From contig JAFQHT010000057.1 of the NCBI GenBank assembly GCA_017397825.1, forward strand, positions 1 to 37,956: 37,956 nt of DNA, written 5' to 3'. Below, piece by piece: positions 1-8,204 of the stretch (positions are counted from its first letter, which is position 1; every line of letters begins with the position of its first letter). This DNA comes from Bacillota bacterium. Its GTDB lineage: Bacteria; Bacillota; Clostridia; Peptostreptococcales; Anaerovoracaceae. Under the pieces are notes generated by a model, which made no database searches, was not told where the DNA came from, and was given only the letters and a program-made list of their open reading frames with translations. Position numbers and translations under genes: made by a program.

Positions 1-2
1 CA

Positions 3-380
3 CCTGTAGCAGACAATGCGTCTCCAATGATTGGTATGGATGTATGTGGCCCTACTGCAGTTGTAAAATCTGTGAATTCTGGAAAACGCTGCAATGCTCA
101 GGGCGGATATCTGTTAAATCAGAGATTCGATCCTCATATTGTAAAAGGCGAAAAAGGTGTAGATATACTCGAAGCTGTTTTACGTGCACATTTTGCAGAC
201 GAAGGTGAACACATGCAGATTAATGTTGTAGATAATGAGACATTAAGGGACGCACAGGATCATCCTGAAAAATACAGAAATCTTCTGGTACGTGTAGCAG
301 GATATTCTGCATTCTTTGTAGATCTTGAAAAGAGTATTCAGGAAAATATTATCGAAAGAACTATTCAGAAGACAGTATAA
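3..380 (+). CDS. Glycyl radical enzyme, C-terminal fragment (5' end outside window)
   Basis: The reading frame is open from the first bases of the window and ends at TAA 378-380, so this is the last ~125 residues of a longer gene that begins upstream. It carries the glycyl radical motif RVAGYSAFF near the C-terminus; in this superfamily (pyruvate formate-lyase and diol/choline/hydroxyproline lyases) the Gly holds the stored radical. The fragment aligns without gaps to the C-terminus of the complete enzyme at 2128-4485 (shared NASPMIGMD, GPTAVV, LLNQRFDP, RVAGYSA, RTIQK), so the two are paralogues. The catalytic Cys half is not in the window, so the substrate cannot be assigned. An SDR gene, a GRE activase and the second GRE follow on the same strand, which suggests one operon. 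Confidence 0.93.
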   Translation, partial: PVADNASPMIGMDVCGPTAVVKSVNSGKRCNAQGGYLLNQRFDPHIVKGEKGVDILEAVLRAHFADEGEHMQINVVDNETLRDAQDHPEKYRNLLVRVAGYSAFFVDLEKSIQENIIERTIQKTV

Positions 381-394
381 AAGGGTGAAGAAAT

Positions 395-420
395 AGCAGA
401 AGAGATTCTTCTCTTCTGCT
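395..420 (+). other. Intercistronic stem-loop between GRE and SDR genes
   Basis: A perfect 10-bp inverted repeat (AGCAGAAGAG / CTCTTCTGCT) encloses a 6-base loop. It starts 14 bases after the first GRE stop and ends 28 bases before the SDR start. It is followed by AAAACAAA rather than a T-run, so it does not look like an intrinsic terminator. Such intercistronic hairpins commonly stabilise or mark processing of the upstream mRNA part; that role is inferred here. Confidence 0.5.
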
Positions 421-448
421 AAAACAAATATGCAGAAGGAGAATTGGC

Positions 449-1189
449 ATGTTATTAAAGGATAAAAAAGTGCTTCTTACAGGTGCAGGACGTGGTATTG
501 GAAGACAAATCGCCATTGAAATGGCCAAAGAAGGTGCAATTGTTATTGGTGTAGGGCGCGGCATTGATAAGCTTAACGAAACTGCAGAACTAGTAAAAAA
601 AGCAGGCGGACAAATGTATACTGCGTCCATGGATATCGCTGATTATGAAGAAGCACGTAAAGTAATTGTTGAAATGGCCGAAAAAACAGGCGGTATAGAT
701 GTTTTAGTAAACTGTGCAGCCATTTTTAAAGAAGCCTATTTTGTGGATATGACACCTGATAAGTGGCATGAAACTATGTCAATAGATCTTACAGGTGTTT
801 ATAATGTTACTCATATTTCAATTCCATATATTATTAAAGCAAAAGGAAATGTAGTAAATGTTGTTTCTCAGGACGCATATTACGGTTGTCCTGGTTATAG
901 CCATTACAGTGCAGCAAAGGCAGGTGTCATCGGCTTCACGAGAACACTGGCACGCGAGTTGGGCTCAGAAGGCGTACGTATTAATTGTGTAGCACCAGGA
1001 ATAACAGAAACAGAAATGACTAAAGACAGAATTGAAGAAGGTCTTCAAGGTTATCTTGATAAATTACCGATTGGACGTATTGGCCAGCCTGTAGACATTG
1101 CAAATGCTGTAATATTTATGGCCTCTGACAAAGCTGGGTTTATTACAGGTCAGGTACTTCATTGCAATGGTGGTATGTATCTGGGCTAG
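449..1189 (+). CDS. Short-chain dehydrogenase/reductase (SDR)
   Basis: This 246-residue protein has the classical SDR layout. The Rossmann motif T11-GAGRGIG-18 binds NAD(P)H, NCAA at 88-91 matches the structural NNAG element, and the catalytic residues are Ser140, Tyr153 and Lys157 (YSAAK). PG near residue 188 and a GG-rich C-terminus complete the fold, and the length is normal for the family. It reduces a carbonyl or oxidises an alcohol. Lying between two glycyl radical enzymes, it may act on their aldehyde or ketone product or prepare their substrate; that is inference from context. The ATG follows the ribosome binding site AGAAGGAG. FabG-like or glucose-dehydrogenase-like labels would fit equally well, so no gene symbol is given. 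Confidence 0.93.
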   Translation: MLLKDKKVLLTGAGRGIGRQIAIEMAKEGAIVIGVGRGIDKLNETAELVKKAGGQMYTASMDIADYEEARKVIVEMAEKTGGIDVLVNCAAIFKEAYFVDMTPDKWHETMSIDLTGVYNVTHISIPYIIKAKGNVVNVVSQDAYYGCPGYSHYSAAKAGVIGFTRTLARELGSEGVRINCVAPGITETEMTKDRIEEGLQGYLDKLPIGRIGQPVDIANAVIFMASDKAGFITGQVLHCNGGMYLG

Positions 1190-1204
1190 TTAAAGGAGTT
1201 TTTC

Positions 1205-2134
1205 ATGATATTTAATATTCAGAAATGTTCTATTCATGATGGTAACGGTCTGCGTACATTGGTATTTTTTAAAGGATGCCCATTAAGATGTCCTTGGTGC
1301 GCAAATCCTGAGTCGCAATCTTATACTGCTGATATAGGAGAATATCCAAATAAATGCATTGGATGTGGTTTGTGCAGAGACAGATGCCCGCAAAATGCCA
1401 TTGCAGCTGATGGGCATATTAACAGACAATTCTGTCTGGAAGAATGTAAGAACTGTACTGATATATGTTATGCAGAAGCTAAAAGAAATATTGGTAAAGA
1501 CTACACAATTGAAGAACTTTATAAAGAAATAAAAAAAGACAAGATTTTTTATGACATAAAAGGTGGGGGTGTTACTTTTTCAGGTGGTGAACCGTTGACA
1601 CACGGTAAATATTTGAAAGAAATTGCAGAAGTATGCCAGAAAAACAGAATTAATGTATGCATAGAAAGTTGTGGATACAGTAAGTTTGAAGAGTTCAAAG
1701 ATGCATTGCCTTTTATTGATGAGATGTTTATGGATATAAAATTAATTGATTCCCAAAAACATAAAGAGATTATTGGAGCAGGTAATGAATTGATTTTGGA
1801 GAATATCAGAAAGATTTCTGAATATGGTATACCAATTACTATAAGAACTCCTGTAGTTCCAGGTTATACAGATGAACCTGAAAACATTGCTGGAATTGCA
1901 GAATTTATTTCAACACTTCCGACCGTTAAAGAATATGAACTTCTTGCATATCATAATCTGGGAGAATCGAAGTATGCTGCATTAGGAAAAGAATACTTAT
2001 TAAAAGGCGTTAAACCTCCATCAGATGAAGATATGATTAAACTGGTAAAACTGGCAAATAGTATTTTAAATAAATACGGAAAAAAATGTTTCTATATGAA
2101 AGACAATAAAAAAGAGGAGGGAACTAAATGTTAA
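1205..2134 (+). CDS. Glycyl radical enzyme activating enzyme (radical SAM)
   Basis: This 309-residue protein installs the glycyl radical on its partner by reductive cleavage of S-adenosylmethionine. The radical-SAM cluster motif CxxxCxxC is Cys25, Cys29 and Cys32 (GCPLRCPWC). A ferredoxin-like insert with two further four-cysteine sets follows: Cys51/54/57/61 and Cys77/81/84/88. This insert is typical of activases for non-PFL glycyl radical enzymes; PFL activase lacks it. GGEP, seen here as SGGEPLTH near residue 126, is the usual SAM-binding element. The start follows TAAAGGAG 15 bases after the SDR stop. The 3' end overlaps the start of the next GRE by 7 bases, implying translational coupling. 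It is the only activase in view and may serve both GREs. Confidence 0.95.
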   Translation: MIFNIQKCSIHDGNGLRTLVFFKGCPLRCPWCANPESQSYTADIGEYPNKCIGCGLCRDRCPQNAIAADGHINRQFCLEECKNCTDICYAEAKRNIGKDYTIEELYKEIKKDKIFYDIKGGGVTFSGGEPLTHGKYLKEIAEVCQKNRINVCIESCGYSKFEEFKDALPFIDEMFMDIKLIDSQKHKEIIGAGNELILENIRKISEYGIPITIRTPVVPGYTDEPENIAGIAEFISTLPTVKEYELLAYHNLGESKYAALGKEYLLKGVKPPSDEDMIKLVKLANSILNKYGKKCFYMKDNKKEEGTKC

Positions 2135-4485
2135 CACAAAGAATAATTAGACTTAATGATAAGGTTAGAAATACAGAGCCAACAATTGATTTGGATCGTG
2201 CCAGATTAATAACCGAATTTTATAGTCAGCCCTCTATGGACAACTATATTTTACGCAGAGCTAAAGCTTTTAAGTATTTCTTAGAAAATAAAAAGATTTT
2301 CATTGATGAAGACTCTCAAATTGCAGGCCATGCAGGAGCATGTATTCAAGGCGTACCTCTTCATCCTGATGTGACAAAATGGCTATATGATGATTTCGAA
2401 ACATTGGATAATCGTATTTCCGATCATCTTCACTTTAGAAATGAAGAGGAAAAAGAAGAGTTGAGAGAAATTGTGAACAAATGGCATGGAAATACATTTG
2501 GTGACTTTGCATCTGAACTCCTTGAAGATGATGTTAGAGATATGGTTGATGCATTAGTTTTCACTCATGGTATCTCAAATCAGTCAACAATGAACCATAC
2601 TCCTGACTATGATAATCTTATAAAATACGGATATCGTCACTACATAAACAGATGCAAAAAGGCGCTTGAAGAACATTCTTGTAACGATGTTTATGATATG
2701 GAACAGAGAATTAACTGGGAAGCGATGATTATTGTGATGGAAGCAATAATATCATTTGCACATAGATATGCAGATCTGGCAGAAACACAAGCTGCAGAAT
2801 GTACTGATGCTAAACGAAAAGAAGAGTTACTTACTCTTGCTGAAAATTGCAGAATTGTTCCTGAATTTGCACCAAAAACATTCCTTCAGGCAGCACAACT
2901 TGTATGGTTCACGCACCTTGCAATTGTTTCTGAAGCGGCTGGTGGTGACCATTGCCTCGGAAGATTTGACCAGTACATGTATCCTTTCTTTGAAAAAGAA
3001 ACTGCAGAAGGCAGAGACGAGGTTTATTTCCAGGAAATCATTCACGAATTTAAACTCAAGATTGCTGAATTATGGAATATTCGTCAGTATAAGGAATCAA
3101 TTGCAGTTCCAGGTTGCCCTTTGTGGATGCATGTTATGCTTGGTGGTGTAAAAGAAAATGGAAAAGATGCATGTAATGAATTAACAAATGTATTCTTACG
3201 TTGTCTTCTTGATTTACAGACAGACGAACCATGTATTTCATTCAGGTACCATCCGAATGTAAATGAAGAAACTTTCCGTCTTGCAATACGTGCAGCAAGA
3301 GATACAGGCGGGCACCCAGCATTTTATAATGACACAAGTGCAATTATGTATCTTCTCAGTTTAGGTTTTACATTAAAAGAAGCACGTAATTGGGGAATCT
3401 GTGGATGTATTGAACCAGTAGTTTGTGGAATTACAGACTTCCAGACAAATTCAGGAAACTTTAATGTTAATAAGATTTTAGAAATTACACTTCATAATGG
3501 ATATGATCCGGTTTCTAAGAAGCAGCTTGGAATCAAGACCGGCGACCCTAAAGATTTCAAGTGCATTGAAGATGTAATGAAAGCATTTGAAGCACAGCTT
3601 GATTTCTTCATGGAAAAATTTATCGATATGGCAAATACAACACTTGCCGGTCATGCTTTTACTTTACCAACGATTACTGCATCATGTTTCTCTGTTGGTT
3701 GCATCGAAAAAGGTAAGCTGTTACAGCAAAAAGGCTCTGACCACCACTATACAACTGTTTCTATTGCAAGTATGGCAAACCTTATTGACTCATTTGCAGC
3801 TATGGAAGAATGCGTATTCAATAAGAAATACATTACAATGGAAGAACTATTAAATCTTATGGATACAAACTTTGAAGGCAATGAAAGCAAACGCCAGCTT
3901 CTGATTAATAAAGCCCCTAAGTTTGGAAATAATATTGAACAGGCAGATAAATACGGTGAATGGTTTGTAGATACAATTGACAGATCTATGAAACGATTTA
4001 AAGACTCACATGGCGGACAGTGGACTAGTTTACATGCAACTGTTGTTTATAATGTAGCAATGGGTAAAACAGTTGGTGCAATGCCAGATGGAAGATTAGC
4101 GTTCACACCATTAGCAGATAATGCGTCTCCAATGATTGGCATGGATACAAACGGACCTACAGCAGTTGTAAACTCCCTTGCTTTCTGTGATGAACTTGTT
4201 CCTCAAAGCGGAATGTTACTTAACCAGAGATTTGATCCTACTATTGCAGCAGGTGAAAAGGGTATTGACATTATTGAAAGCGTATTCCGTGCACACTTTG
4301 CGCAGAACGGATATCATATTCAGATTAATGTTCTTGATGATGAAACTCTTCTTGCTGCACAGAAAGAACCGGATAAGTATAAAAATATCATTGTTCGCGT
4401 GGCAGGATATTCAGCATATTTCGTTGAATTAGGGAAGGAAATACAGGACAATATTATCCAGAGAACAATTCAGAAAGGTCTTTAA
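2128..4485 (+). CDS. Glycyl radical enzyme, eliminase/dehydratase-like, substrate unknown
   Basis: This complete 785-residue enzyme has the thiyl motif GICGCIEP, with Cys427 and the adjacent base Glu429 (CxE). That motif is shared by the dehydratase/C-N, C-S or C-O lyase and decarboxylase GREs and is unlike the Cys-Cys pair of pyruvate formate-lyase. Upstream lie H157-TPDY and GRFD281QYMYPFF, both common in the eliminase branch. The radical site is Gly760 in RVAGYSAYF. Length and spacing resemble hydroxyproline dehydratase (about 790 residues), but no pyrroline-5-carboxylate reductase is adjacent. No microcompartment shell gene is seen and no N-terminal targeting extension is evident. The ATG follows GAGGAGGG and overlaps the activase stop. 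Choline lyase, isethionate/DHPS sulfolyase, hydroxyproline dehydratase and arylacetate decarboxylase remain possible; I cannot choose between them. Confidence 0.93.
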   Translation: MLTQRIIRLNDKVRNTEPTIDLDRARLITEFYSQPSMDNYILRRAKAFKYFLENKKIFIDEDSQIAGHAGACIQGVPLHPDVTKWLYDDFETLDNRISDHLHFRNEEEKEELREIVNKWHGNTFGDFASELLEDDVRDMVDALVFTHGISNQSTMNHTPDYDNLIKYGYRHYINRCKKALEEHSCNDVYDMEQRINWEAMIIVMEAIISFAHRYADLAETQAAECTDAKRKEELLTLAENCRIVPEFAPKTFLQAAQLVWFTHLAIVSEAAGGDHCLGRFDQYMYPFFEKETAEGRDEVYFQEIIHEFKLKIAELWNIRQYKESIAVPGCPLWMHVMLGGVKENGKDACNELTNVFLRCLLDLQTDEPCISFRYHPNVNEETFRLAIRAARDTGGHPAFYNDTSAIMYLLSLGFTLKEARNWGICGCIEPVVCGITDFQTNSGNFNVNKILEITLHNGYDPVSKKQLGIKTGDPKDFKCIEDVMKAFEAQLDFFMEKFIDMANTTLAGHAFTLPTITASCFSVGCIEKGKLLQQKGSDHHYTTVSIASMANLIDSFAAMEECVFNKKYITMEELLNLMDTNFEGNESKRQLLINKAPKFGNNIEQADKYGEWFVDTIDRSMKRFKDSHGGQWTSLHATVVYNVAMGKTVGAMPDGRLAFTPLADNASPMIGMDTNGPTAVVNSLAFCDELVPQSGMLLNQRFDPTIAAGEKGIDIIESVFRAHFAQNGYHIQINVLDDETLLAAQKEPDKYKNIIVRVAGYSAYFVELGKEIQDNIIQRTIQKGL

Positions 4486-4564
4486 GAAATTTGTTTACAC
4501 TACTACAGTAAGTTCATATAACGCCTTTTTGCAGTTTTAAATGATTTGACCTAAACATCAATGT

Positions 4565-4602
4565 GAAATAAAACAGGTAATGTTATTTACCTGTTTTATT
4601 TC
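4565..4602 (+). terminator. Terminator after GRE operon
   Basis: A perfect 16-bp inverted repeat (GAAATAAAACAGGTAA / TTACCTGTTTTATTTC) has a 6-base loop (TGTTAT), 80 bases after the GRE stop. The T-rich 3' arm and following TTTAT act as the U-tract. The symmetric A- and T-rich arms could also work on the other strand. Confidence 0.75.
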
Positions 4603-4701
4603 TTTATACTGATTGAACTGGTCTTATTGACGTCTGTGTAAAAATATGGTAATTATATAATAAGGGAAGGGTTTGAACCTTTAGAAGAGGGGAGAACTTT
4701 T

Positions 4702-5115
4702 ATGAAAGACTATCAGCAAAAAAGAGTAAAGAATTATGTGATGCCGCAGCCTGTATACCGGCAGGCACTGTGGGCTGTGAAAGACCTTGAGAGGCTGAAA
4801 GAAAAACTTGCAGACCTGAAGACAGATGCCTATGTTCTGGGAGGGCGGGACCTGACCATGCCCGTAACAGGCTATGGAACAGGACTGGTCTGTGATTCCA
4901 CAGGCAGCAAAGCAGTGAAAATTACTGTGCTGGCCAGGAGAATTGAAGCAATTGAGAGTGCTTTGCTATATCTGCCTGAAAAATACCGGCAAGGCATTGA
5001 GTCAAAACTGACCAGAGACGAGCCATATGATGAGGAAGTAGCCCACCTTAATACCTGGAAAAAATGGCAGCAGGTTTTTTTGTATCATGTGGCAGACAAC
5101 CTGCAGATTTTTTAA
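4702..5115 (+). CDS. Phage-type helical protein (RinA/ArpU-like), orphan
   Basis: This 137-residue, mostly helical soluble protein has no signal peptide. Its layout is MPxxVYRQAxWxVKDLERLKEKL at the N-terminus, a variable glycine-rich middle (GYGTGLVCDSTG), a coiled helix (RRIEAIESALLYLPEKYRQGIE) and a TWKKWQQVFLYHVAD tail. It resembles small proteins of clostridial prophages and chromosomes, often annotated as RinA/ArpU-like transcriptional regulators of late genes; the resemblance is from memory and moderate. The ATG follows the ribosome binding site GAGGGGAG. Upstream, TTGACG at 4627 with TAATTA 17 bases later is a weak candidate promoter. No other phage gene lies nearby, so it is an isolated gene or a remnant. 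Confidence 0.7.
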   Translation: MKDYQQKRVKNYVMPQPVYRQALWAVKDLERLKEKLADLKTDAYVLGGRDLTMPVTGYGTGLVCDSTGSKAVKITVLARRIEAIESALLYLPEKYRQGIESKLTRDEPYDEEVAHLNTWKKWQQVFLYHVADNLQIF

Positions 5116-5203
5116 AAAAATTCAAAATTTTTTTAAAACTGTGCTGAAAGTAATGTTTTTATGTGTTATTATGTTATTGTAAAATATTGTAAATGAATAC
5201 CGG

Positions 5204-5238
5204 AAGACCTCGTAGTAATCTGCGGGGTCTTTTATTTT
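5204..5238 (+). terminator. Terminator/attenuator ahead of the Tad-like operon
   Basis: The 9-bp stem AAGACCTCG / CGGGGTCTT (one G-U pair) has a 10-base loop and is followed by TTATTTT. It ends only 24 bases before the SAF-protein start and abuts its ribosome binding site GGAGGAG. It could end the 4702-5115 transcript or act as an attenuator in the leader of the pilus operon. No strong promoter was identified between the hairpin and the gene. Confidence 0.65.
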
Positions 5239-5261
5239 GGAGGAGAGGCTGAAGAAAAACA

Positions 5262-5858
5262 ATGAAAAAAAGAGTTGCAGGAATAATACTGGTCATTATA
5301 TCACTGGGGGCCCTTGGGTTCTGGGAAATATGGGGAAGAGAATATATAACCTATGACAGAGTTGTGGTGCTGAAAGAATCGCTTCCGCAGAATACTCTGA
5401 TTACAGCAGACATGCTCCGTGAACGACGCATTGAGAATGCCGCAGAAGGCACTCTTAAAAGTCAGGATGCAGATAATCTCATAGGTCTGGAAACAGCACA
5501 GTTTGTTGCAGCAGGAACCGAGCTTCATATAGAGTACTTTCAGGAGTCAAAATTTGCTGTAGGAGAAGAAGAGGGGAAGTTTATATTATCAATTCCGGAA
5601 CAATGGCTTAAATCCTGTCCTCAGACTCTGAGGCGCGGAGACAGAGCCTTTTTTTATTGCGGCGGAGAGATTGTGACTGACGCAGTTGTGGCTTATGTAA
5701 GAGACGGCACAAACCAGGAAGTGTATTATAACGACGAAGAAAGACTGACCAGCTCGGCCGCGGTGAGCCTGATTGAAGTGGTGGTCACCGCGGACCAGGC
5801 GGCAGCGCTGGGTAACCTGGCCGACAAAGGTAATAAATTTGTGATTATGTATTATTAG
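5262..5858 (+). CDS. SAF-domain protein, CpaB/RcpC-like pilus assembly factor
   Basis: This 198-residue protein has an N-terminal membrane segment (about residues 5-23) followed by a SAF domain (about 34-90). The domain shows the pattern VVVLKESLPQNTLITADML, then a conserved hydrophobic strand and FVAAGTEL. SAF domains of this kind are found in CpaB/RcpC of Tad/Flp pilus systems and in pilus-linked proteins of Gram-positive bacteria. The C-terminal half (GDRAFFYCGGEIV through VVVTADQAAAL) matches the RcpC/CpaB extension in style. The ATG follows GGAGGAGAGG at a rather long spacing (about 13). The CpaF ATPase begins 16 bases downstream, so the role is inferred from both the domain and the operon. 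Confidence 0.8.
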   Translation: MKKRVAGIILVIISLGALGFWEIWGREYITYDRVVVLKESLPQNTLITADMLRERRIENAAEGTLKSQDADNLIGLETAQFVAAGTELHIEYFQESKFAVGEEEGKFILSIPEQWLKSCPQTLRRGDRAFFYCGGEIVTDAVVAYVRDGTNQEVYYNDEERLTSSAAVSLIEVVVTADQAAALGNLADKGNKFVIMYY

Positions 5859-5874
5859 AGGAGGCCGGAAGAAT

Positions 5875-7254
5875 ATGAATTTTGAGGAAGCGTGCCGCCT
5901 GGTGGAGGCGGCCTTTGAGAGGGAGTGGCAGGCCGCCGGCGAGCTGGGGAGAATGGAAAGGCTTGAACGGGAAAAGAAGGCGATAATGGGTTATGATGAG
6001 GAAGTGGCCTGGTACAAGGAAAAAATAGGCGCAATTATCAGTGAAGAAGGGTTAGGGAATGTGGAGGTTCCGCCATGGTATATTAATCTGCAAGAAGGGA
6101 TTTTTAATGAGCTTTATGGCCTGGCCGGACTTGCCCCCTGGGCATATGATGAGAGTGAGAAGTACAGGTTTTCTTCTTCGGCCAAACTTATAGGTGAGAA
6201 GCTTTATTGCCTGGTGGATGGTAAGTCACAGCTGCAGCCGCAGAGAATAGGACGGCGGAGGAGGGAACAGCTGAAACGTGCTTTGCTTCTGGCAACACCG
6301 CGGGAAAGGCTTGAAAAGGGGTTTCATGAAGTATATCTGCGCAATGGCATAAGAATCACCATTTACTCCGGCGAACGTACCAAAGAAGGTCAGGATGTGA
6401 TGGTTTTCAGAAAATACATTATGCAGGATCTTTCTTTTGAGGCAATGGCTTCTCTTGGAACTATACCGGAAGATTCAGTGGAATTATTCAAAGTGATGGT
6501 AAGGACAGGCTTCAATGTTTTGTTTGCAGGCCCTGTAAGGAGCGGCAAAACTACTTTTCTGCAGGTGTGGCAGCGGTATGAGACTCCGGATCTTGAGGGA
6601 CTGGCTGTTTCCACCGATCCGGAAACTCCATGGCATATTATAATGCCGGAAACTCCTATGATGCAGTTGGTGGCCGATGGCGAAGAGCTTGAAAACATTA
6701 CTAGATCACTGCTTCGCGGGGATAATGATTATATAATTCTGGAGGAAATGCGTGATGCACAGGCTTATAATATTGCCCTGGAAATAACCGAGACCGGAGC
6801 CAAAAGATGTAAAGCGACCATACATTCGGATGATCCTGTGAATCTGCCTTTTAAAATTGCATCAAAAATATATACACGGTACGGTGGTGACCTGCAGGGT
6901 ATAATTCTGCAGGTTTTCAGGAATTTTAACTATATATTTGAATTCTGTACTTTGAAAAATAACAGGTCGCAGAAACGGCTGAATTCTATATGGGAGTATG
7001 GATTTGATGAGGAGAAAGGGAGACCATTCGCCTTTCCGGTGTGCAGATATGAGGCAGAAACTGACAGCTGGACTTGGCAGCATCATAGTACATATAAAGG
7101 AAAAGCTACAGGTGAAAACGCAGAAGATCTGCGGGAAATGGAGAGTATTATGCAAAAACTTGAACAACGGCATCCTATGTCAGATGGCAGGGTAATATAT
7201 CCGCGGTATTACAGACCGGATTATTATGAAAATCCTGAAAGGCGGGTAAAATGA
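5875..7254 (+). CDS. CpaF/TadA-type secretion ATPase
   Basis: This 459-residue protein belongs to the type II/IV secretion ATPase family (VirB11/CpaF branch), which powers Tad/Flp pilus assembly from the cytoplasmic face. The Walker A motif is G219-PVRSGKTT-227, Walker B is YIILEE around 286-291, and the His-box TIHSDD has His317. The N-terminal 130 residues form a charged helical domain. The C-terminal tail beyond residue 400 is unusual in content (TWQHHSTYKG and several Tyr/Arg/Pro repeats). The gene starts after AGAGGAGG and its stop overlaps the next start as ATGA, so translation of the ATPase and TadB is probably coupled. No CpaE/TadZ localisation ATPase accompanies it in this window. 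Confidence 0.9.
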   Translation: MNFEEACRLVEAAFEREWQAAGELGRMERLEREKKAIMGYDEEVAWYKEKIGAIISEEGLGNVEVPPWYINLQEGIFNELYGLAGLAPWAYDESEKYRFSSSAKLIGEKLYCLVDGKSQLQPQRIGRRRREQLKRALLLATPRERLEKGFHEVYLRNGIRITIYSGERTKEGQDVMVFRKYIMQDLSFEAMASLGTIPEDSVELFKVMVRTGFNVLFAGPVRSGKTTFLQVWQRYETPDLEGLAVSTDPETPWHIIMPETPMMQLVADGEELENITRSLLRGDNDYIILEEMRDAQAYNIALEITETGAKRCKATIHSDDPVNLPFKIASKIYTRYGGDLQGIILQVFRNFNYIFEFCTLKNNRSQKRLNSIWEYGFDEEKGRPFAFPVCRYEAETDSWTWQHHSTYKGKATGENAEDLREMESIMQKLEQRHPMSDGRVIYPRYYRPDYYENPERRVK

Positions 7255-8204
7255 TTGAGTTTATTATAATTATTCTCGTGGGGGCAGGGATTTTTCTTGC
7301 CACATGGAATGAGATGGAAACTTTTTATGAAGAAAGGGCAGGTGAGGTACGCAACTGGCTGGACAGCTTCAGATCAGGGCCTGAACCTGTACATGTTGAA
7401 AGCACAGGAATGCATGCAGGCGCACATCTGCGGCTTCTTTTGCAGATAACTCTGGGAATGGGTACAGAAAGAAGTCTGAAAGCTTTCTGGCTTCTGACCG
7501 TACTGCCGGGCGCAGCAGTATTACTTACGCTATTCAGAAAAATTCCTTTCGCACTTGCTGTATTGGCGGCCTTGCTTACAGCCGGCCTGCCATATGGTTT
7601 GCTGCGCCTGAAACTCCAGAGGCTCCGGATAGAAAGTTCCAGGGAAGGTGAGATTCTTCTCACTGAACTACTTAATAACTATAAAATTTGTTACTTCAAT
7701 ATGCAGCAGGCTATTGAAGTAACTGCAAGGGTCATTGAAGAAGCACCGAATTCAAGGAAGCTTCTTTTTAATTTGTCCAGAGGACTCAATACTGCCGGTG
7801 ATGGTGACAGGATAAGCAGGCTGCTTAATGAGTTCCGCATGTCTCTTAATACTTCCTGGGGAAATATTCTGACTAATAATATGTACTTTGCATTGGTGTC
7901 AGGTATGGAGGTGACTGAAGCGCTGAGTGATCTGGCCGAAACAATCAAAAGGGCACGCAAAGTAGATGAATATGCAAGAAGAGAAAACAATGAAGCAGGG
8001 CTTATTCTTAAATATCTGGTGCCTGTTTCATATTTTCTTACGGCTGCAGGCGGCATAGGTTATTTCGGGCTGACCCCGGAAAAGTTTCTGCATTATCAGT
8101 TCGGAACGGAGGTGGGGCTTACATGGTTCACGATTTCTGGAGTAATTTACGGAGCAGGGCTTCTGGCAAATGGCTGGCTTACAAGAACAAAACTGGATCT
8201 GTAA
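7251..8204 (+). CDS. TadB-like pilus platform membrane protein
   Basis: This 317-residue inner-membrane protein of the GspF/TadB type pairs with the CpaF ATPase. Membrane segments lie near residues 2-17, 80-96, 98-117, 246-265 and 288-306, with a cytoplasmic helical domain between about 120 and 245. That domain includes LLTELLNNYKI and the ALVSGMEVTEALSDLAETIKRA region, typical of the GspF fold. It begins within the CpaF stop (ATGA), with AAAGGCGGG as ribosome binding site. Its 3' end overlaps the TadC-like gene by 82 bases in another frame. Confidence 0.82.
   Translation: MIEFIIIILVGAGIFLATWNEMETFYEERAGEVRNWLDSFRSGPEPVHVESTGMHAGAHLRLLLQITLGMGTERSLKAFWLLTVLPGAAVLLTLFRKIPFALAVLAALLTAGLPYGLLRLKLQRLRIESSREGEILLTELLNNYKICYFNMQQAIEVTARVIEEAPNSRKLLFNLSRGLNTAGDGDRISRLLNEFRMSLNTSWGNILTNNMYFALVSGMEVTEALSDLAETIKRARKVDEYARRENNEAGLILKYLVPVSYFLTAAGGIGYFGLTPEKFLHYQFGTEVGLTWFTISGVIYGAGLLANGWLTRTKLDL

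Noticed and set aside
395..420. Intrinsic terminator after the first GRE
   Set aside because: The stem is perfect but A-rich sequence, not a T-run, follows; downstream genes are tightly packed on the same strand.
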